From positions 1 through 64,000 of the forward strand of contig CALWYD010000001.1 in assembly GCA_944385675.1 (NCBI GenBank): a stretch of 64,000 nt of DNA, in the 5' to 3' direction. Below, piece by piece: positions 46,072-53,882 of this stretch. The translations under genes and the position numbers were made by a program. The notes below the pieces were generated by a model. The model ran no database searches, was not told the origin of the DNA, and saw nothing but the letters and a program-made list of their open reading frames with translations. This stretch comes from an uncultured Oscillospiraceae bacterium. Lineage in GTDB: Bacteria > Bacillota > Clostridia > Oscillospirales > Oscillospiraceae. Position 1 is the stretch's first letter; each line of letters starts with the position of its first letter.

Positions 46072-47378
46072 TTCTTACCTCCATTCTTCATCATGATCTT
46101 TGCCAAAGCGATGGAGGGGGCCAGCGGCCGCTTGGCAGGGCATACAAAAGAGCAGGTTCCGCAGCTCATACACAAGTCGGCGTTTAACTCTTGGAGTAAT
46201 TCTACGTTGCCGTTATTATAGGCTTGGACAATCTCCTTGGCAGATAGCCCCAGGGGACAGGCATTGGTGCAGCGCCCGCAGGGGATACAGTTGGTTACTT
46301 TGGGAAGGTGGGCCCATTTTTGGGAGAAGGCTAAAATTGCATTGTTATTTTTTAGGACAGGTTGGGACAGATCTGCCAGGCAGTTGCCCATCATGGGGCC
46401 GCCGTACAGTACTTTGCCAGGCTCGTCCGTCAAGCCGCCGCAGAAGTCCAGCAGCTCCTGAACAGGTGTACCGATAATGACCTCCACATTCTTGGGGTCT
46501 TTCACAATGTCACCGTCTACAGTCAGTCGCTTGGTAACCAGGGGCATCCCGGTTTCCAAATACTTGCCCACAAAGGCCACGGAGGTGACGTTCATGACAA
46601 TAACGCCAACATCCGAGGGAAGGCCGGGAAAGGGAACCTCTCGACCGGTACAGTTTTCAATCAAAACTTTCTCCGCGCCCTGAGGGTAACGGCAGGGCAA
46701 GCTCTTCACTTCAATGCCCGGGGCATCAATAGCCGCCTGAATCTTAGAGATTGCTTCAGGCTTGTTGCCCTCAATACCAACAATACAGCGGCCAATGTTC
46801 AGATACTTCATGACCGCTTTTATCCCGCTAAAAATATAGTGAGTATCCTCTATCAGACAGCGGTTATCGGAGGTTATGTAAGGCTCGCACTCAGCCGCAT
46901 TAATGATCAGAGTGTCTATCTCATCCAGGTTTTTAGGGGCCAGCTTAACGGCTGTAGGAAATCCGGCTCCGCCCAAGCCCACCAGCCCACTGGCACGGAC
47001 TGCATCCTGAAAGGACTTCAGATCAGTGACATTGGGTGGCGCCACGGCAGGATCTACCTTCTGCGCTCCATCTGGTACAATGACTACCGCAGTTTGCACG
47101 GCTCCGTTTGGAGCAGTTATGGAGGTAATCCCCTCTACAATTCCGGACACACCGGAATGAATATCGGAGGAGACAAATCCACCGGATTTGCCAACGACAG
47201 TGCCCACATACACCTGATCCCCTTTGGCCACAACCGGGGATGCCGGGGCACCGATGTGCTGAGACATAGACAAAACGATCTTTGACGGCAGCGGCATCAC
47301 CACTGTCTCAAGGCCAGAAGTTCGCTTCTCGTGTGGAACTCCTGCACCCTGGGCAGAACGCTTGAAAAATTTACCCAT
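46068..47378 (-). CDS. rnfC: Rnf complex subunit RnfC (NADH/FMN, iron-sulfur)
   Basis: The soluble-side subunit that carries FMN and the NADH site. 436 aa. GLVGLGGAGFPTAVKL is the nucleotide/FMN-binding loop, NAAECEPYITSDNR follows, and CIPCGRCTNACPLG plus CMSCGTCSFVCPAKRPL bind two 4Fe-4S clusters. Start ATG 47378 with GGGAGGTT. First gene of the operon, behind an approximately 210-nt leader with a strong hairpin. Confidence 0.97.
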   Translation of the reverse strand: MGKFFKRSAQGAGVPHEKRTSGLETVVMPLPSKIVLSMSQHIGAPASPVVAKGDQVYVGTVVGKSGGFVSSDIHSGVSGIVEGITSITAPNGAVQTAVVIVPDGAQKVDPAVAPPNVTDLKSFQDAVRASGLVGLGGAGFPTAVKLAPKNLDEIDTLIINAAECEPYITSDNRCLIEDTHYIFSGIKAVMKYLNIGRCIVGIEGNKPEAISKIQAAIDAPGIEVKSLPCRYPQGAEKVLIENCTGREVPFPGLPSDVGVIVMNVTSVAFVGKYLETGMPLVTKRLTVDGDIVKDPKNVEVIIGTPVQELLDFCGGLTDEPGKVLYGGPMMGNCLADLSQPVLKNNNAILAFSQKWAHLPKVTNCIPCGRCTNACPLGLSAKEIVQAYNNGNVELLQELNADLCMSCGTCSFVCPAKRPLAPSIALAKIMMKNGGKK

Positions 47379-47522
47379 TCAAATTTCAACCTCCCTATCT
47401 GCTATTACAAAAGCAGAAGAAATGTCCCAGCCGTCAGGCGTGTGGCCTTCTGTTCAGCGGGGAACGGCAGCGCATCCAGACGATTTTGACAGCCAGACAT
47501 CCTCAAGCACCTGTGGACCCAG

Positions 47523-47589
47523 GCGCACAACAAAACCCGCCGACTCAAATTTCCCCCTGAGAAATTGGAGCCGTCGGTTTTCCTTGCGC
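47523..47589 (-). promoter_or_regulatory. Structured 5' leader hairpin of the rnf operon
   Basis: On the minus strand GCGCA-AAAACC-GAC pairs with GTCGG-GGTTTT-TGCGC through small bulges, with an inner AATTTC/GAAATT helix. It starts within a base or two of the predicted transcription start. Positions 47379-47734 hold no gene. I could not assign a known riboswitch family. The 3' arm is followed by TTTTGTTGT, so an attenuator is possible. Confidence 0.45.
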
Positions 47590-47594
47590 TGTCC

Positions 47595-47623
47595 ATCATA
47601 CACCTATCTCTTTTAAATTGCAA
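47595..47623 (-). promoter_or_regulatory. Sigma-A promoter of rnfCDGEAB
   Basis: The minus strand has TTGCAA (47618-47623), a 17-nt spacer and TATGAT (47595-47600). Predicted start about 47588. No Rex-type operator (TTGTnnnnnnnnACAA-like) is seen over it. Confidence 0.65.
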
Positions 47624-47668
47624 GTTTCTTTTGCCTATGCGCTCCCCCTCTCTATAGAGCGGACAGTA

Positions 47669-47712
47669 AAAAAAGAAGGGCGGGGCGTGAACAAGAAGTT
47701 CCCGCCCCGCCT
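47669..47712 (-). terminator. Terminator of the Gly/Cys-rich small gene
   Basis: A 9-bp GC stem GGCGGGGCG/CGCCCCGCC with an inner GAAC/GTTC, followed on the minus strand by TTCTTTTTTT. It lies 23 nt after the stop. Confidence 0.92.
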
Positions 47713-47734
47713 GAAATTCTAGACGTTCTGTTTC

Positions 47735-47890
47735 TCAGCAGCAGCCGTTGTTGCAGCCGCAGCCACCGCCGCAGTTGTTACCACAGCCATTGCCGCCCCA
47801 GCTTCCGCCGCAGCAGCAGCAAAGGATGATGATCAGGATGATGATCCACAGACAGCCACCGCCGCCCCAACCGTTATTGCAGCACCCCAT
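47735..47890 (-). CDS. Small Gly/Cys/Asn-rich membrane-type protein
   Basis: A 51-aa protein with a very skewed composition: a GCCNNGWGGGG start, a hydrophobic core LWIIILIIIL followed by four Cys, then a tail of Gly, Cys and Asn. ATG 47890 has a strong AGGAGG site and the gene ends in a strong terminator, so it is very likely expressed. It recalls YjcZ-type small sporulation or coat peptides in layout, but has 14 or so Cys residues, which YjcZ lacks. Function unknown; metal binding or disulfide-linked surface assembly are possible. Confidence 0.7.
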   Translation of the reverse strand: MGCCNNGWGGGGCLWIIILIIILCCCCGGSWGGNGCGNNCGGGCGCNNGCC

Positions 47891-47976
47891 ATGAGTACCT
47901 CCTGTTATGAAAGTTTTAAGAGGGCTGTTTGCCCTTCTCATCCCCATCATATGCAAAGGTTTCAAATGGGTTCAAA

Positions 47977-49080
47977 TCAGCGGCAAAATTTTTCGGAAAA
48001 GACACGCAGCATAGCGGACACCTCTGCTCGGGTAGCACTGTTCTGGGGGCTTAAGGTAAGGCTGCTGGAGGAAGAACTGCTTACAATTCCCTCGGCCACT
48101 GCCCAGGACAAAGCCTCATGGGACCAGGCGCTGGCCTTGTCTAGGTCCTGATATCCGGACAGATCCGCCTGGTTTTGGGCGCTTTGTTCCAAGTAATTGC
48201 AAAGAAAACTGCGCAGCAGTACCACAATCTGCTCTCGGGTCACCTTCTCTTCAGGACCAAAGGTAGAGGCACCAGTTCCGGCAGTAATCCCCTGGGAGGC
48301 CCCCCATCTTACATAGGGAGCATACCAGGCGGAATCAGAGACATCACTGAAGCTGGCATCCGCTGCCTTTAGTTCCTCCTCCGGCGCGCCGGCCAACTGG
48401 TATAGTACCGTCATCAGCATGGCTCGGTCCATGGCCTCATACGGGCCAAAATGGGTGTCATCCACTCCGGAGAACAGGCCGTTTTCGTAGGCATAGCATA
48501 CCTGGCTGTAGAACCAGTCCAGGCTGCTCACGTCATAAAATGGAATGGGTGACCCGCCGCCGGAAGAAAACGTGTAGCTGCCCTGAATGCCCATTTGTGC
48601 GGCGCCGGAACTCACGGTTACCGATGCCCTGGTATCCTCTGCAACCAGATAGCGATGTCCGGCAGTCAGTCGGCTTCCGGAGGACACCTGGCTTCCCTCA
48701 GTGACATCAATATAGGCTCCGTTATGGGTGACCACGGCGGTACCCGAGAACATGAATATACCGGATCCAGTGCTCAGCTGTACCGTGTCCCCTCCACTCC
48801 ATTCCTTTGGACGCAGAGTGTCACTGTAGTTGCCTGTAGAAGACGACTGTCCCAAATAGCTCTGCTGCAGAGAGTCCAGGGTATCTTTCGCCTGGTCATA
48901 GGTCTCCTGCAGAGCTTGCTCGGCGGTGTTCTCCCCCTGCTCCACAGCGGAAGGAAAAAATGTGCCTTTTAAATAGCTCAAAGTAATCAGGCTGTCTCCA
49001 GAGGACAGGGCATAGGCTCCGCAAGCCAGGACAGTCAGAAGCCCCAGCGTCAGCGCCAGGGAAATAGTTCGTTTTTTCAT
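47977..49080 (-). CDS. S-layer homology domain protein, secreted
   Basis: A 367-aa exported protein. A signal peptide (KKRTISLALTLGLLTVLACGAYA) is followed by a short helical region, a FecR-like beta segment (about residues 95-165), and three SLH repeats (from FYDVSSLDWFYSQVCYAYENG; FSDVSDSAWYAPYVRWGAS; the third around DLDKASAWSHEALSWAVAEG) that bind pyruvylated wall polymer. The start ATG overlaps the rex stop (ATGA), so it is translationally coupled to a redox regulator, which is unusual for a wall protein. Confidence 0.88.
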   Translation of the reverse strand: MKKRTISLALTLGLLTVLACGAYALSSGDSLITLSYLKGTFFPSAVEQGENTAEQALQETYDQAKDTLDSLQQSYLGQSSSTGNYSDTLRPKEWSGGDTVQLSTGSGIFMFSGTAVVTHNGAYIDVTEGSQVSSGSRLTAGHRYLVAEDTRASVTVSSGAAQMGIQGSYTFSSGGGSPIPFYDVSSLDWFYSQVCYAYENGLFSGVDDTHFGPYEAMDRAMLMTVLYQLAGAPEEELKAADASFSDVSDSAWYAPYVRWGASQGITAGTGASTFGPEEKVTREQIVVLLRSFLCNYLEQSAQNQADLSGYQDLDKASAWSHEALSWAVAEGIVSSSSSSSLTLSPQNSATRAEVSAMLRVFSEKFCR

Positions 49081-49748
49081 AGAGACTCCTCACTGTCTTT
49101 TGCAATCCCCTGCAGTTCGCGTTGGGTGATCATGTAGTTTAAGGCAAGCAGGCTGTCGGAAAAGTGAACGGACTCCACCACCACTTTTTCCGGATTAAAA
49201 CTAATTTCATAATTGGTAAAATTCCAAATACCCGGCACACCGGCGGCCACCAGACGGTCGCCCATTTCCTGAGCAGCAGCAATTGGAACGGTAAGTAGCC
49301 CTACGCTGACCTGATTTTTGGATAAAAATTCTTCCAACTCATCGGCATGGTAAACAGGAACCCCGGCGATCCTGGTTCCGACCACCTGTTTGCTGATGTC
49401 AAAGGCCGCTAAAAGGCGAAAACCGTTAATAGAAAACCGGAAATTTTCAATAATGGCCCGTCCCAGGTTACCTGTACCCAGCACGACTACAGTATGACCC
49501 CGGTTAATCCCCAAAATATCGCCAATTTCTTCCTTTAAAATATCCACTTTATATCCATAACCTTGCTGGCCAAAGCCCCCAAAACAAAACAGATCCTGAC
49601 GAATTTGGGAGGCGGTCAGCCCCATGGACTTGCCTAATGCACTGGAGGAAATGCGAACCACTCCCGCCTCCTGCAGCTCAGACAGATGCCGGTAATATCG
49701 GGGCAGGCGGCGGATAACAGCTGTTGACACTTTGGAATTTCGTTTCAT
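49077..49748 (-). CDS. rex: Redox-sensing transcriptional repressor Rex
   Basis: Represses fermentation and energy genes until NADH rises. N-terminal winged helix (TAVIRRLPRYYRHLSELQ, LTASQIRQDLFCFGGFGQQG) and C-terminal Rossmann fold with VVLGTGNLGRAI. 223 aa. Start ATG with AGGGAG. Rnf and other NAD-linked genes nearby are natural targets, but I could not find a clear Rex box over the rnf promoter. Confidence 0.96.
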   Translation of the reverse strand: MKRNSKVSTAVIRRLPRYYRHLSELQEAGVVRISSSALGKSMGLTASQIRQDLFCFGGFGQQGYGYKVDILKEEIGDILGINRGHTVVVLGTGNLGRAIIENFRFSINGFRLLAAFDISKQVVGTRIAGVPVYHADELEEFLSKNQVSVGLLTVPIAAAQEMGDRLVAAGVPGIWNFTNYEISFNPEKVVVESVHFSDSLLALNYMITQRELQGIAKDSEESL

Positions 49749-49857
49749 TGTTGTTGCTCCCTAAATACGATGGAGATGCTCCGGGCGCCGTGCAGCAAAC
49801 ACACTCACCCTTGGGCATGGCTGCGTCCTATCCCGCGCCCTGCCTCTTTGCCTATAC

Positions 49858-49886
49858 AGTTTACCGTATCTCTCCCCCGCTGTCAA
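49858..49886 (-). promoter_or_regulatory. Sigma-A promoter of rex
   Basis: The minus strand has TTGACA (49881-49886), a 17-nt spacer and TAAACT (49858-49863). The leader is about 100 nt. Confidence 0.65.
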
Positions 49887-49900
49887 ATTGTTTTCCCTTC

Positions 49901-49921
49901 CAATCAACGCAGCGTTGGTTG
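49901..49921. promoter_or_regulatory. Palindromic candidate operator between rex and the HTH-desulfoferrodoxin gene
   Basis: Ten-base arms CAATCAACGC and GCGTTGGTTG around one base, 9 of 10 pairs matching. It overlaps the -35 of the HTH-desulfoferrodoxin gene and lies upstream of the rex -35, a good site for autoregulation by that protein or control by another factor. Confidence 0.5.
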
Positions 49922-49947
49922 CAATCCCCTATTATCTTTGTCATAAT
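49919..49947 (+). promoter_or_regulatory. Sigma-A promoter of the HTH-desulfoferrodoxin gene
   Basis: TTGCAA (49919-49924), a 17-nt spacer and CATAAT (49942-49947), 20 nt before the start codon. Confidence 0.6.
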
Positions 49948-49967
49948 AGCCCTCAGGAGGGATTTCA

Positions 49968-50552
49968 ATGGATTACAATAAAACAGGACTGCTTATTCGT
50001 ACCCTACGCAGGGAACGAGGGATGACCCAGCGTGACCTGGCACAGCGACTGGGTGTCACCGATCAGGCTGTTTCCAAATGGGAACGGGGCCTGGGTTGCC
50101 CGGATATCTCCCTTCTGTCCGAACTATGCCGGACTCTGGGTATTCCTCCGGAGGGACTATTGGCTGGCCAGCTGGATGAGCAGGAACAAGATGGAGGAAC
50201 CATGCGAAATTCAAGCTTTTATCTCTGCCCTCAGTGCGGAAATTTAATTGCTGCCACTGGGACACCAACACTTTCTTGCTGTGGGAGAACTCTGGCTCCC
50301 CTGGTGCCACAAAAACCTGACCAGGCACACTGCCTGACGGTAGAGCCGGTGGAGGATGAGTGGTACCTTACCTGCACCCACTCAATGGAGAAAGGGCACT
50401 ACATCTCCTTTGCCGCCCTGGTAACCGGGGAGCAGGTTACTGTAGTGAAACGCTGGCCGGAGTGGGACTTTCAGCTGCGTCTGCCCAGGCGTGGACATGG
50501 ATTGCTGTACTGGTACTGTACTCAACACGGGCTGTTTCGACAATCTATTTAA
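49968..50552 (+). CDS. XRE-type HTH fused to desulfoferrodoxin-like iron domains
   Basis: A 194-aa single protein. Residues 8-62 form a Cro/C1 helix-turn-helix (MTQRDLAQRLGVTDQAVSKW). Residues 84-112 match the desulforedoxin centre: C87-x2-C90 and C104-C105. Residues 115-190 match the superoxide reductase fold, with all five iron ligands in place by alignment: H121, H138 (THSM), H144 (HYISF), C184 and H187 (YCTQHGL). The catalytic Glu-Lys pair normally preceding the first His is not conserved (DQAH). It is thus probably a DNA-binding sensor of superoxide, peroxide or NO using iron sites, with reductase activity uncertain. Start ATG with AGGAGGG. Divergent from rex. Confidence 0.88.
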   Translation: MDYNKTGLLIRTLRRERGMTQRDLAQRLGVTDQAVSKWERGLGCPDISLLSELCRTLGIPPEGLLAGQLDEQEQDGGTMRNSSFYLCPQCGNLIAATGTPTLSCCGRTLAPLVPQKPDQAHCLTVEPVEDEWYLTCTHSMEKGHYISFAALVTGEQVTVVKRWPEWDFQLRLPRRGHGLLYWYCTQHGLFRQSI

Positions 50553-50584
50553 AAACCGGGAGCCGATATGTTGGCTCCCGGTTT
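50553..50584. terminator. Terminator after the HTH-desulfoferrodoxin gene
   Basis: A 12-bp perfect stem AAACCGGGAGCC/GGCTCCCGGTTT with an 8-nt loop, followed by GTTGTT. It lies between convergent genes and may serve both. Confidence 0.85.
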
Positions 50585-50589
50585 GTTGT

Positions 50590-52005
50590 TCAGCTCCAAA
50601 AGTCTGTTTTTTGTTTTAAGTGAATGGAAGCAGCATGGAATACAGGATCGTTCCCCTGCCCTTTTTGACGGGTATAATCAGCCAGACATTCCAGCGCAGT
50701 GTGGCCCAGAAGAAGAATCACAGGCAGGTTAATCAGTGCCATCAGCCCAAGCAAAAGCTCCGCCACATCCCACACCAAATTCAGCTCCATCTGAGCCCCC
50801 AGAAATACAGCCGCAGACGCTATGATGTGAAAAAGGCCCATTGCCTGACGCCCAAGTGTACGCCCGGCAATATAGTTCAAGCAGCCCCGGCAGTAAAAAA
50901 GATTGCCCAGCAGGGTTGTAAACGCAAACAGCAGCATAGCTACCGTAATAAAAATAGGGCCTGCAGTTCCAAACACCGTACGAAGGGCAAGCTGGACATA
51001 GGACGCGCCGTCCGCCATGGAAGGATCCGGAACCACACCGGAACACAGGCAGGTCATGGCGGTGGCGGTACATACCAGAATGGTGTCAATGAATACCGAA
51101 AGCATCTGCACCAGGCCCTGTTTCACTGGATGTGACACATCCGCAGCCGCAGCCGCATTGGGGGCGGAACCCACTCCGGCCTCGTTGGAAAACAGGCCGC
51201 GTTTTACGCCCTGCATCACTGCAGAGCCGGCAAAGCCACCGAAAATTGCCTGAAAGTCGAAGGCCCCCTGAACAATATATCTTATTACTTCCGGCAGCAG
51301 CCTGAAATTTAGCAGCATTACTACTAGGGCCATGAGGATATATAGAACCCCCATAACCGGCACCAAAATCCCGGTAATCTTGACCAGCCGCTTTCCGCCT
51401 CCGAATGTGCACACAGCTACCAAAACCGCCAGTATAGCCCCCCCTACCACTGGAACATTTATCTGCTGATAAAAAGCATATCCTCTCATGGTGGCAATCA
51501 GATTAAAGGAGGTGAGCATGTTAAACCCCCCCGCATAGGCAGCAATGAGCACTACTGCAAACACCACACCCAAAAGTCGGCTGTTCAGTGCCGCCTGAAT
51601 GTAGTAAGATGGGCCACCGTAGCTGCCGCCGTGGTGGTCCCGTACCTTGTAAATTTGAGCCAGGGTACTCTCCACAAAGGCCAGGGCGCCTCCAATCACA
51701 GCGATAAACCACATCCAAAAAACTGCGCCATAGCCACCAATACAGATGGCGCCTGCGACTCCTACAATGTTTCCGGTTCCCACGCGGCTCGCAGTGGATA
51801 CCATCAGAGCTTCAAAGGCGGAGACCGTGTGTTCCCGCCCCGATTTTTCTCCCACTACACGAATAGCCTCGGGCAGCATACGAAGCTGAACCATTCTGGT
51901 TCGAAACGTAAAATATAGCCCTGCCCCCAACAATAGGATAATGAGAACAAAACTATAAATAAGGTCGTTGATACTGCCGATGATGTGAGAAAACACAGAG
52001 TACAT
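50590..52005 (-). CDS. Alanine:cation symporter (AGCS family)
   Basis: A 471-aa membrane transporter importing alanine or glycine with Na+. MVSTASRVGTGNIVGVAGAI and KRGLFSNEAGVGSAPNAAA are the AGCS signatures; about ten helices. The start ATG 52005 is preceded by AAGTGAG. No amino acid enzyme adjoins it. Na+ dependence would couple it to the ion gradient made by Rnf, if that complex pumps Na+. Confidence 0.93.
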   Translation of the reverse strand: MYSVFSHIIGSINDLIYSFVLIILLLGAGLYFTFRTRMVQLRMLPEAIRVVGEKSGREHTVSAFEALMVSTASRVGTGNIVGVAGAICIGGYGAVFWMWFIAVIGGALAFVESTLAQIYKVRDHHGGSYGGPSYYIQAALNSRLLGVVFAVVLIAAYAGGFNMLTSFNLIATMRGYAFYQQINVPVVGGAILAVLVAVCTFGGGKRLVKITGILVPVMGVLYILMALVVMLLNFRLLPEVIRYIVQGAFDFQAIFGGFAGSAVMQGVKRGLFSNEAGVGSAPNAAAAADVSHPVKQGLVQMLSVFIDTILVCTATAMTCLCSGVVPDPSMADGASYVQLALRTVFGTAGPIFITVAMLLFAFTTLLGNLFYCRGCLNYIAGRTLGRQAMGLFHIIASAAVFLGAQMELNLVWDVAELLLGLMALINLPVILLLGHTALECLADYTRQKGQGNDPVFHAASIHLKQKTDFWS

Positions 52006-52124
52006 CAAGGCTCACTTCCCTTTCCCGGCGCCTTCCCCGGCGCAGTTGACAACATAGTTTGCCTCATGTGCCCCGGTTTGAGCCGTCTTTTTTAAGATTT
52101 GAGAAAGGTTTCGCCTTGCCCTTC

Positions 52125-52847
52125 TTACATCATGCGCAGAATCTCCTTTTTAAGCCGGGCAATAATGCGTTTTTCCAGTCGGGAAATATATGATTGGGAG
52201 ATGCCAAGCTGGTCGGCCACCTCTTTTTGGGTACACTCTCTCCGGCCGTCCAGCCCAAATCGCAAGGTAATAATGGTACGTTCCCGGGAGGTGAGGCGCT
52301 CCATAGCTCGGCGCAGCAGCTGTCGGTCTACGTCAGCTTCAATGGGCCGCATGACCAAATCCCCGTCCGTTCCCAAAATATCGGACAGCAGCAGCTCATT
52401 TCCATCTCAGTCGGTGTTCAGTGGTTCATCAAAAGATAATTCTGTTTTCTGATTGGAGGTCTTGCGCAGATGCATCAAAATTTCATTTTCAATGCAGCGG
52501 CTGGCGTAGGTCGCCAGCTTAATACTTTTGGCAGGCTGGTAGGTTCCCACCGCTTTAATAAGCCCAATGGTACCGATGGAAATTAAATCCTCTATATTGA
52601 TGCCAGTGTTCTCAAACCGGCGGGCGATGTAGGCCACCAGGCGCAGATTATGTTCAATGAGACAGTTCCTGGCCGCCCGGTCCCCCTGCTCCAGTCGGGC
52701 AATTAGCTCCCCCTCCTCCTCCCGGTTCAGCGGAGGGGGTAACGTATCGCTGCCCCCAATATACATCACCTTACCGGGTGGGCAAAGTCCAAGTCTGGAC
52801 AGCAGCTTCCTAATTTGTTCTACTGCACTCAAAACCACATGTCTCAT
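52125..52847 (-). pseudogene. sigE: Sporulation sigma factor SigE with in-frame TGA
   Basis: The mother-cell sigma factor, read as 240 codons interrupted by TGA at codon 147 (52407-52409). The first part has the pro-region ([16 protein letters not shown]), [12 protein letters not shown] at the processing site, region 2 ([20 protein letters not shown]) and SFDEPLNTD. After TGA the frame continues without other damage ([14 protein letters not shown], then [20 protein letters not shown] and [14 protein letters not shown] in region 4). The family has Trp here (DWDGNE), so TGG became TGA. The product would lack regions 3-4 and -35 recognition. The start follows spoIIGA with a GAGAGG site. A sequence error, strain mutation or readthrough are the alternatives. 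Confidence 0.85.
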
Positions 52848-52851
52848 GGTA

Positions 52852-53724
52852 TCAGCCTCTCCCATTCATCACGCCCACCAAAGCCCGGTACCCGCCGCCG
52901 TCAGAAACTGGCGTGGGCGATAGGGCCACCAGCATGGGGCCGTGTTCTTGTCCATTCAGCGCCGCCGCGTCCACCCGCACTGCCAGCAGCAATCCTCTGT
53001 CCATCCCTACACTGCGGTAAGGCAAAAGTCGAAATCGACCTCGCCATGCCCCTGTTCCCAGTCGGGCCATTCCGCCCGCCGGATCCCGAAGATCTTCCAG
53101 GCGTGGCCGGTGTGTACTGGGGAATAAACTCGACAGGCACTCCCCTTCCGCTACCATCACAGGCTGTCCTGATACCGGGTCGGTGAGGGTATTTCCTGTA
53201 TCCACGAGGGCAGTCAGCTCCAGCTTGCGTTCCCCAAGGGTAAGCTTAGCTGAGATCAGTTCCCCAGACAGAACAGTGTGGGAGGCCAGACGCCGGAAAA
53301 CCAGAGTGAGGACCCCATAGCACACCGCGGCAGACAGCAGAACCATCTTTAAATCCAAAGCGGAGTAGAATACCCCGTTGCCCAGCGTAAGCCCCTGCTG
53401 GCCTAAAAGGCCGATGGCCACGACTCCCCCGCCAAGGGCACAGGTGAGCAGCAAAAACAAGAGCCCTTGGCGCAGGAGACGTCTGCTCCCGCCGTAAGCC
53501 ACCAACATCATCAGCATGGCAGACGCCCCGCGGCACAGGGGATGGCTTAAGTATTCCAACCCGGGGAGAAACAAGGCAACGGCATAACATCCGCCCAGTA
53601 CTGCCCCTGCACCAAACCGCAGCCTACACAGCGGTTCCCCTGCCAGCCGAGCGGCGGAGAGCAACAGCAGATAATCTATGACTGCATTGAGCAAAAACAG
53701 CGTATCCACATAGATAACCGTCAT
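52852..53724 (-). CDS. spoIIGA: Sigma-E processing peptidase SpoIIGA
   Basis: A membrane aspartic protease that removes the pro-sequence of sigma-E. Five N-terminal helices (from [20 protein letters not shown]) are followed by a cytoplasmic protease domain with the active [15 protein letters not shown] motif. 290 aa, intact. It ends 4 nt before the sigE ATG. Its substrate gene is broken here, so it may be under relaxed selection. Confidence 0.93.
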   Translation of the reverse strand: MTVIYVDTLFLLNAVIDYLLLLSAARLAGEPLCRLRFGAGAVLGGCYAVALFLPGLEYLSHPLCRGASAMLMMLVAYGGSRRLLRQGLLFLLLTCALGGGVVAIGLLGQQGLTLGNGVFYSALDLKMVLLSAAVCYGVLTLVFRRLASHTVLSGELISAKLTLGERKLELTALVDTGNTLTDPVSGQPVMVAEGECLSSLFPSTHRPRLEDLRDPAGGMARLGTGAWRGRFRLLPYRSVGMDRGLLLAVRVDAAALNGQEHGPMLVALSPTPVSDGGGYRALVGVMNGRG

Positions 53725-53768
53725 CTGTATGCTCCACCCCTCTCCGCCCCGGACGTGCCGCAGACACC

Positions 53769-53803
53769 ATTATACGGACTTGCCCAGGAAAAAGTGGTCA
53801 CAA
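53769..53803 (-). promoter_or_regulatory. Candidate spoIIG-type (Spo0A-dependent) promoter
   Basis: The minus strand has TATAAT (53769-53774) and TTGTGA (53798-53803) spaced by 23 nt, reminiscent of the unusually long 22-bp spacer of the B. subtilis spoIIG promoter. A sequence near the Spo0A box, TTGTCGTT, lies upstream at 53820-53827. A weak candidate. Confidence 0.35.
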
Positions 53804-53853
53804 TCCGGGGGCGCAGAAGTTGTCGTTCTCCTTTCATCCCCTCGTTCCCTCTA

Positions 53854-53882
53854 TTGACATTATTTTTATTTCGCCCTATAAT
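53854..53882 (+). promoter_or_regulatory. Consensus sigma-A promoter of the PadR operon
   Basis: A perfect TTGACA (53854-53859), a 17-nt spacer and a perfect TATAAT (53877-53882). Such a strong promoter fits a tightly repressed operon. Confidence 0.9.

Noticed and set aside
46362..47285. 307-codon plus-strand frame
   Set aside because: It is antisense to rnfC, whose conserved motifs are unambiguous; no start signal.
47405..47623. 72-codon minus-strand frame in the rnf leader
   Set aside because: No recognisable protein features; its start overlaps the promoter and hairpin, so it is better explained as leader RNA.
47595..47623. Rex operator over the rnf promoter
   Set aside because: I looked for a TTGTGA-N6-TCACAA or TTGTTAA-type palindrome and found none.
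52407..52409. Reading TGA as Trp or selenocysteine in sigE
   Set aside because: Several neighbouring genes end in TGA at conserved lengths, and no SECIS-like hairpin follows directly; a nonsense change or sequence error is simpler.
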